Assembly (NCBI GenBank): GCA_039194995.1 | Contig: JBCCVR010000254.1 | Location: forward strand, 1-8,018 | DNA length: 8,018 nt | Reading direction: 5' to 3' | From: CCY15215 sp039194995 | GTDB lineage: Bacteria; Cyanobacteriota; Cyanobacteriia; Cyanobacteriales; Spirulinaceae | In this document: piece after piece, positions 4,936 through 8,018 of the stretch | Layout of the letters: each line of letters begins with the position of its first letter | How positions within the stretch are numbered: the first letter of the stretch is position 1 | Notes under the pieces: generated by a model | What the model saw: only the letters and a program-made list of their open reading frames with translations | Told to the model about the DNA's origin: nothing | The model's database searches: none | Made by a program: the position numbers and the translations under genes

Positions 4936-5736
4936 ATGCAATTAAATGTCGAAATACGAGGAACGGGCTTTCCCATTTTATGCTTGCACGGTCATCCGGG
5001 TTCGAGTCGTTCCCTCTCCGTCTTTACCGATCGCCTTTCCCAAACCTATCAAACTCTCGCCCCGGATCTGCGAGGATACGGCCAAAGTCGGACGCGCCAA
5101 GACTTTGAAATGAGCGCTCACATTAACGACCTCGAAGAACTCCTCGATCGCCAGCAGATCCAACAGTGTATTTTACTAGGATGGTCTTTGGGGGGAATTT
5201 TAGCTTTAGAACTGGCCTTGCGATCGCCCCAACGTTTTTCTGGTCTCATTCTCATCGCCAGTGCCGCCTATCCCCGAGGCAACCATCCCCCCGTAACGTG
5301 GCAGGATTTGACCTATAGCGCCATTGCCGGACTCGTTAACTGTGTAAAACCGGGTTGGCAATGGAATATCGAGACCTTTGGCAAGCGTTCCTTATTTCGC
5401 TACCTGATCCACCAGCAAACGCCCCTTGCCTATCAATACCTCGCCTCTGAAGGTACGCCCGCCTATTTGCAGACCTCCAAAATAGCGCAAAGAGCGCTCT
5501 CTAGAGCGCTCGCTGGGGGGTATAATCGCCTCAATGAATTAGAGCGAATCTCAATACCCTGTCTAGTTTTAGCCGGAGAACGCGATCGCCATATTACTGC
5601 TGCGTCCTCCCAAGAAACTGCCCAAAAGCTCAAAAATTGTCAATGGCGTTGCTATCCCGACACCGCCCACCTTTTTCCTTGGGAAATTCCCCAACAGGTA
5701 CTCCAAGATATAGACTGCTGGCTTCAGGAACTTTGA
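4936..5736 (+). CDS. Alpha/beta-fold hydrolase
   Basis: The 266-residue protein has the full alpha/beta-hydrolase layout. HGHPGS (18-23) is the oxyanion region, DLRGYGQS lies at 44-51, and GWSLGG is the nucleophile elbow with Ser84. A cap region follows at about 110-195. Asp217 in GERD and His245 in DTAHLFPWE complete the triad. The substrate cannot be told; esterase, lactonase, haloperoxidase-like and BioH-like members share this layout. ATG 4936 is preferred because the protein starts directly with the first strand. A TTG at 4912 would add eight polar residues and overlap pip. AGGA at 4930-4933 is very close to the start. The 7-nt gap from pip suggests translational coupling. The two hydrolases differ in motifs and look like neighbours rather than a recent duplication. 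Confidence 0.88.
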   Translation: MQLNVEIRGTGFPILCLHGHPGSSRSLSVFTDRLSQTYQTLAPDLRGYGQSRTRQDFEMSAHINDLEELLDRQQIQQCILLGWSLGGILALELALRSPQRFSGLILIASAAYPRGNHPPVTWQDLTYSAIAGLVNCVKPGWQWNIETFGKRSLFRYLIHQQTPLAYQYLASEGTPAYLQTSKIAQRALSRALAGGYNRLNELERISIPCLVLAGERDRHITAASSQETAQKLKNCQWRCYPDTAHLFPWEIPQQVLQDIDCWLQEL

Positions 5737-5791
5737 AAACTTTGCTTTTTCCCGCCTGATTTCCCGACAAAAAAATGCGCTAGAGACAATT

Positions 5792-6082
5792 TTACGAGGA
5801 AAACTGACCGCTAAGGGTGGACATCATCTCGCGATCGCGGGTCTTTCCCAATTCTTCTTCAACAATGGTGAGTTCTTTGGGTTTCATCCGTCCGATATTG
5901 ACATTGATGCCTTGCGCCCCTTCTTCTTTTAAGTCCTCAACGTATCCCGGTGCCATCTCGTTGGCTTCGCGAGCACTGAGAAAAGGTCCGAAATAGTAGG
6001 TACAGCGAGGATTATCCGTTTTTATTTCGACCCAGTACGCAAAGCCGGATGATTCTAAAAATCGTATCAAAACATTTTTCAT
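5792..6082 (-). CDS. DUF1816-domain protein
   Basis: The 96-residue protein shows the DUF1816 pattern: YWVEIKTDNPRCTYYFGPF (about 16-34), then GYVEDLKEEGAQGI (46-59) and PKELTI (68-73). The family is small, nearly confined to cyanobacteria and without an assigned function. There is no signal peptide or membrane segment, so it is likely cytoplasmic. The C-terminal ~25 residues (EEELGKTRDREMM...) are charged and probably helical or flexible. A good Shine-Dalgarno GAGGG (6088-6092) lies 5 nt before the ATG, and a TATAAT lies 37 nt upstream, so it probably has its own promoter despite following rlmB on the same strand. Its 3' end faces the alpha/beta-hydrolase gene, with 55 nt between them. Confidence 0.85.
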   Translation of the reverse strand: MKNVLIRFLESSGFAYWVEIKTDNPRCTYYFGPFLSAREANEMAPGYVEDLKEEGAQGINVNIGRMKPKELTIVEEELGKTRDREMMSTLSGQFSS

Positions 6083-6119
6083 GGTTTCCCTCGGGTAGCG
6101 GAACAGAACTTAATTGGGC

Positions 6120-6148
6120 ATTATAACGCCAATCTTTACATTACTTAA
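6120..6148 (-). promoter_or_regulatory. Candidate promoter for the DUF1816 gene (perfect TATAAT)
   Basis: TATAAT is read on the minus strand at 6120-6125, with a weak TTAAGT 17 nt upstream (6143-6148). The implied leader is about 30 nt and includes the GAGGG site. Confidence 0.4.
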
Positions 6149-6154
6149 TTTTTC

Positions 6155-6172
6155 CTAGGGCGGTACCCCTAG
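6155..6172. repeat. Inverted repeat CTAGGG-cggtac-CCCTAG between rlmB and the DUF1816 gene
   Basis: This is a perfect 6-bp stem with a 6-nt loop, nested inside a wider TTATAAC (6121-6127) / GTTATAA (6172-6178) inverted repeat. No T-run follows on the minus strand, so a simple terminator for rlmB is doubtful. An operator for the DUF1816 promoter is possible. A second, looser pair, TTCCCC (6202-6207) / GGGGAA (6222-6227), spans the rlmB stop. Confidence 0.45.
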
Positions 6173-6217
6173 TTATAACTCGGGTTTTTCTGGCGTAACC
6201 GTTCCCCATGACACATT

Positions 6218-7003
6218 TTAAGGGGAAATTTTTCTAAAATTTCGCTGGCGAGAAATCTCGTAAACCGCCATTGCCGCAGCCACAGAGGCATTGAGGCTGG
6301 GGGTCGTTCCCAGCAAAGGGATAGATGTCAGGAAATCACAATTTTTCTGGCGTTCGGCACTGAGTCCTCGACCTTCAGAACCGATAACTAGAGCGATCGC
6401 GCCCTTCAATTCGAGGGTATGCAAGGGGGTCTCAGCATCGGCAGTCAACCCGTAGACCCAAAAGCCCGAGGTTTTGAGTTCCGCGATCGCCCGATTCAAA
6501 TTCACTACCCTCGCTACGGGAAAGTTCTCCAATGCCCCCGCCGAGGCTTTCATCACCGTCGGATCGATAGCTGCCGCCCGTCGTTGGGGAATCACCAGAC
6601 CCTGCATTCCCATCGCTTCTGCGGTACGGATAATGGCTCCGAGGTTGTGGGGGTCTACAATGCCATCAGCGACCAGAATGACGGGTTCTGGGGTAGTTTC
6701 GACAGCGAGGGCGATCGCGTCGGCAAGGTCGAGGTAGGTATAGGGAGCAACTTTAGCAACAATGCCCTGATGGTTGACTCCCGGGACGAGTTGGTTGAGG
6801 CGCTGGGTGTTGGTTTCATCGACGATCGCCCCGTTCGCTTTGGCGCGATCGATCGCGTCTTTGAAACGGCGATCGCGCCGCAGTTGGGGCAGTACCCAGA
6901 GGCGGTTCAGTTGGCGATCGCTTTCCAAGGCGGCAAGGACGGGATGGCGACCGTAAATGAGGTCTATTGCTTTTTTTTGTGAAGGATTAGGGCGATCGGT
7001 CAT
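6218..7003 (-). CDS. rlmB: 23S rRNA 2'-O-methyltransferase RlmB-like (SpoU/TrmH family, SPOUT fold)
   Basis: RlmB uses SAM to 2'-O-methylate a guanosine in 23S rRNA (G2251 in E. coli). The N-terminal substrate-binding domain begins DLIYGRHPVLAAL (14-26) and reaches HQGIVA (78-83). The C-terminal trefoil-knot domain carries all three SPOUT motifs: DPHNLGAIIRTAEA (117-130, with N120 and R126), VIGSEGRGLS (206-215) and IPLLGTTPSLNASVA (228-242). At 261 residues it has normal family length. ATG 7003 is chosen over the TTG codon just before it, at 7006. No Shine-Dalgarno sequence is visible. Family members with other rRNA targets share these motifs, so the exact target base is by homology only. 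It is divergent from xisH and probably read through, at least partly, into the DUF1816 gene. Confidence 0.9.
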   Translation of the reverse strand: MTDRPNPSQKKAIDLIYGRHPVLAALESDRQLNRLWVLPQLRRDRRFKDAIDRAKANGAIVDETNTQRLNQLVPGVNHQGIVAKVAPYTYLDLADAIALAVETTPEPVILVADGIVDPHNLGAIIRTAEAMGMQGLVIPQRRAAAIDPTVMKASAGALENFPVARVVNLNRAIAELKTSGFWVYGLTADAETPLHTLELKGAIALVIGSEGRGLSAERQKNCDFLTSIPLLGTTPSLNASVAAAMAVYEISRQRNFRKISP

Positions 7004-7108
7004 CAAATGTAGAAAATGCTATTTTGCCTCTATTTTATTAGCGATCGAGTGCAGAAGGCGATCGCATTTCTGAGTATGAGAAGATGCGATCGCTGTAGCA
7101 AATTGAGT

Positions 7109-7125
7109 TATACTAGCTTCAGCTA
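7109..7125 (+). promoter_or_regulatory. Possible -10 (TATACT) and small inverted repeat upstream of xisH
   Basis: TATACT (7109-7114) lies 30 nt before the chosen xisH start and runs into TAGC-ttca-GCTA (7114-7125). No good -35 is present, and two HIP1 octamers (about 7059 and 7086) fill the upstream spacer. This is weak evidence. Confidence 0.3.
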
Positions 7126-7144
7126 CTTCAATAATTGTTTGTGT

Positions 7145-7564
7145 ATGCCACGACTCGATCTTTACCATAACGTTGTGAGAGTTGCCTTGGTTAAAGATGG
7201 TTGGAAAATAACCCACGATCCATTAACTATTGAATTTGAGGATTTGACAGTTTATGCCGATCTCGGGGCTGAAAAGATTATTGCTGCTCGCAAACTCGAG
7301 CAAAAGATTGCAGTTGAGATTAAAGTATTTCGCAGTCCTTCACCTGTTACAGAATTGGAAAGAGCGATTGGACAATACTATTTATATTCAACATTTATCG
7401 CAAAAAAGGAATCCGATCGCGCTCTTTATCTGGCTATCCCAGAACGTATTTATAATAATTTTTTCCAGCGTCCATCTATTCAAGTTTTTATCAAAGAACG
7501 TCAAATTTCTTTTTTTGTCTTCAATCCAGAACAGGAGGAGATTGTTAAATGGATCGTCAATTAG
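7145..7564 (+). CDS. xisH: XisH-family protein (fdxN excision controlling factor homologue), nuclease-like fold
   Basis: In Anabaena, XisH acts with XisI and the recombinase XisF to excise the fdxN element during heterocyst development. Most cyanobacterial homologues are orphan copies of unknown function. This one is 139 residues, close to the usual ~138. Family marks are D..H..V..AL.KDGW.IT.DPL (5-27), YADLGAEK..AA (37-48), KIAVEIK.F (54-62), ERAIGQYYLY (72-81) and a C-terminal EEIVKW. D39 and E58-x-K60 form a PD-(D/E)XK-like set, agreeing with the restriction-endonuclease-like fold known for the family. ATG 7145 gives the standard N-terminus; the frame is open back to 7016 but that part is unrelated to the family. 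The gene overlaps xisI by 16 nt. No fdxN, xisF or element end is seen nearby. Confidence 0.9.
   Translation: MPRLDLYHNVVRVALVKDGWKITHDPLTIEFEDLTVYADLGAEKIIAARKLEQKIAVEIKVFRSPSPVTELERAIGQYYLYSTFIAKKESDRALYLAIPERIYNNFFQRPSIQVFIKERQISFFVFNPEQEEIVKWIVN
7533..7538 (+). promoter_or_regulatory. Shine-Dalgarno AGGAGG of xisI, inside xisH
   Basis: A full AGGAGG lies 10 nt before the xisI ATG, within the last codons of xisH. It fixes the 7549 start and points to coupled translation. It is the strongest ribosome site in the window. Confidence 0.75.
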
Positions 7565-7842
7565 AGCAATATTCAACAATTGCACGGGATATTATTAATG
7601 ATTATGCTCGTTATAAACCCAGTCAAGGAGAGATTGAGTTACAAGCAATTGCCGATCGCGATAGTTTTTTACTGATTAGTTTTGGTTGGAATAGCGATCG
7701 CCGGGTTCACAGTACAATTATACATTTGCGCGTTACTGGGGGAAAATTTTGGGTAGAACGAGATGAAACCGAGGAGGGAATTACTCAAGATTTACTCGAT
7801 TGTGGTGTTCCCAAAGAAGATATTCCCCAATCCAGTCGGTGA
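7549..7842 (+). CDS. xisI: XisI-family protein, C-terminally truncated
   Basis: XisI is the usual partner of XisH. Residues 1-92 follow the family: an N-terminal helix (YSTIARDIINDYA), FLLISFGWNSDRRVHSTIIHL (40-60), GGKFWVERDETEEGI (64-78) and LL.CGVPKEDI (82-92). Intact members are about 110-114 residues and continue after EDI with a conserved end of the type LGF..P..R..T.FA. Here only PQSSR and a stop follow, 97 residues in all. From base 7825 on, the DNA belongs instead to a sulfatase gene on the other strand. The missing piece probably includes a final strand or helix, so function is doubtful, although the strong ribosome site and overlap with xisH are kept. This could equally be annotated as a pseudogene. 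Confidence 0.8.
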   Translation: MDRQLEQYSTIARDIINDYARYKPSQGEIELQAIADRDSFLLISFGWNSDRRVHSTIIHLRVTGGKFWVERDETEEGITQDLLDCGVPKEDIPQSSR

Positions 7843-8018
7843 TACCGTGCCGAGCCGGGAACTTTCCGCTCATAATGCTAGCTCGGGAAGGGCTGCATAC
7901 CTGGCAGGCAGCGTAGCCCTGAGTGAATTGCATGCCCCGCTGGGCAATTCGGTCAATATTGGGAGTTTCGTAATATTCGCTGCCGGTACTGCTCAGGTCA
8001 TGATAACCCAGATCATCA
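7781..8018 (-). pseudogene. 5' fragment of a sulfatase gene, interrupted after the active site
   Basis: Read leftwards from the window edge, the frame gives DDLGYHDLSSTGSEYYETPNID (about residues 1-22 of the visible part), MQFTQGYAACQVCSPSRASIMSG and FPARHGITDWIG. DD is the usual metal-binding pair. CSPSR is the sulfatase signature whose Cys is converted to formylglycine, so this is a type I arylsulfatase-like hydrolase of sulfate esters. The true N-terminus lies beyond 8018. Homology ends at the Gly codon 7826-7828. The frame then runs antisense through xisI and stops at TAA 7781-7783, so several hundred residues, including the C-terminal part of the alkaline-phosphatase-like domain, are absent. 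The recognisable gene portion is 7826-8018. This is either a true pseudogene or an assembly join. Confidence 0.8.

Noticed and set aside
5492..5511. Two GAGCGCTC palindromes 4 nt apart, able to form a hairpin
   Set aside because: They lie inside the hydrolase coding sequence (Ala/Leu/Arg codons) and probably reflect codon use.
6419..6982. A long plus-strand frame (187 codons) inside rlmB
   Set aside because: It is antisense to a well-conserved SPOUT methyltransferase with all three motifs; the plus-strand product has no recognisable domain.
7016..7144. A 43-residue N-terminal extension of XisH
   Set aside because: The frame is open, but XisH proteins begin at the MP...D motif encoded from 7145, and the extension covers HIP1 sites and the likely promoter.
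688..7691. About 20 GCGATCGC octamers, considered as a novel repeat family
   Set aside because: This is the known cyanobacterial HIP1 palindrome; it helps identify the host but is not new.

Overview
The window reads as a cyanobacterial chromosome segment. The HIP1 octamer GCGATCGC occurs about 20 times in 8 kb, and several families are cyanobacterial or nearly so: a CpcS/CpeS-type phycobiliprotein lyase, a CpcE/NblB-like HEAT-repeat protein, a DUF1816 protein and the XisH/XisI pair. No rRNA, tRNA or CRISPR array was seen. Most of the window is ordinary core genome. The two disturbed places are about 1400-1665 and the right edge.

Layout, left to right. 1-1388, minus strand: a HEAT-repeat protein followed by a CpcS-type bilin lyase that runs off the left edge. 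This is a probable two-gene phycobilisome assembly or turnover unit, and the lyase has an unusual Pro-rich and Tyr/Asp-rich tail encoded over a hexanucleotide repeat. 1389-1737: no intact gene; it holds a decayed IS200/IS605-type element with the first ~40 codons of tnpB between hairpins. 1738-2421, plus: a Crp/Fnr regulator that keeps the cAMP-contact residues. 2422-2515: heptamer repeats and a G-rich hairpin/quadruplex block between convergent genes. 2516-3196, minus: bioD (dethiobiotin synthetase). About 3322-3906, plus: a YidD-like protein with an extreme Cys/Asp/Gly tail. 3948-5736, plus: proline iminopeptidase, then a second alpha/beta hydrolase 7 nt downstream. 5792-7003, minus: rlmB (23S rRNA 2'-O-methyltransferase), then a DUF1816 protein. 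7145-7842, plus: overlapping xisH and xisI. 7781-8018, minus: the 5' part of a sulfatase gene entering from the right.

The clearest anomaly is at about 7824-7826. XisI lacks its usual C-terminal ~20 residues, and the convergent sulfatase reading frame loses recognisable homology at the same base and stops soon after. One rearrangement or deletion appears to have removed the 3' ends of both genes. Other points worth a second look are the 11-cysteine tail of the YidD-like protein, the nuclease-like motif in an XisH that has no nearby fdxN element, the internally deleted TnpB element, and the tail on the bilin lyase. I found no convincing wholly new multi-gene system. The xisHI pair is the nearest thing to an under-characterised one.
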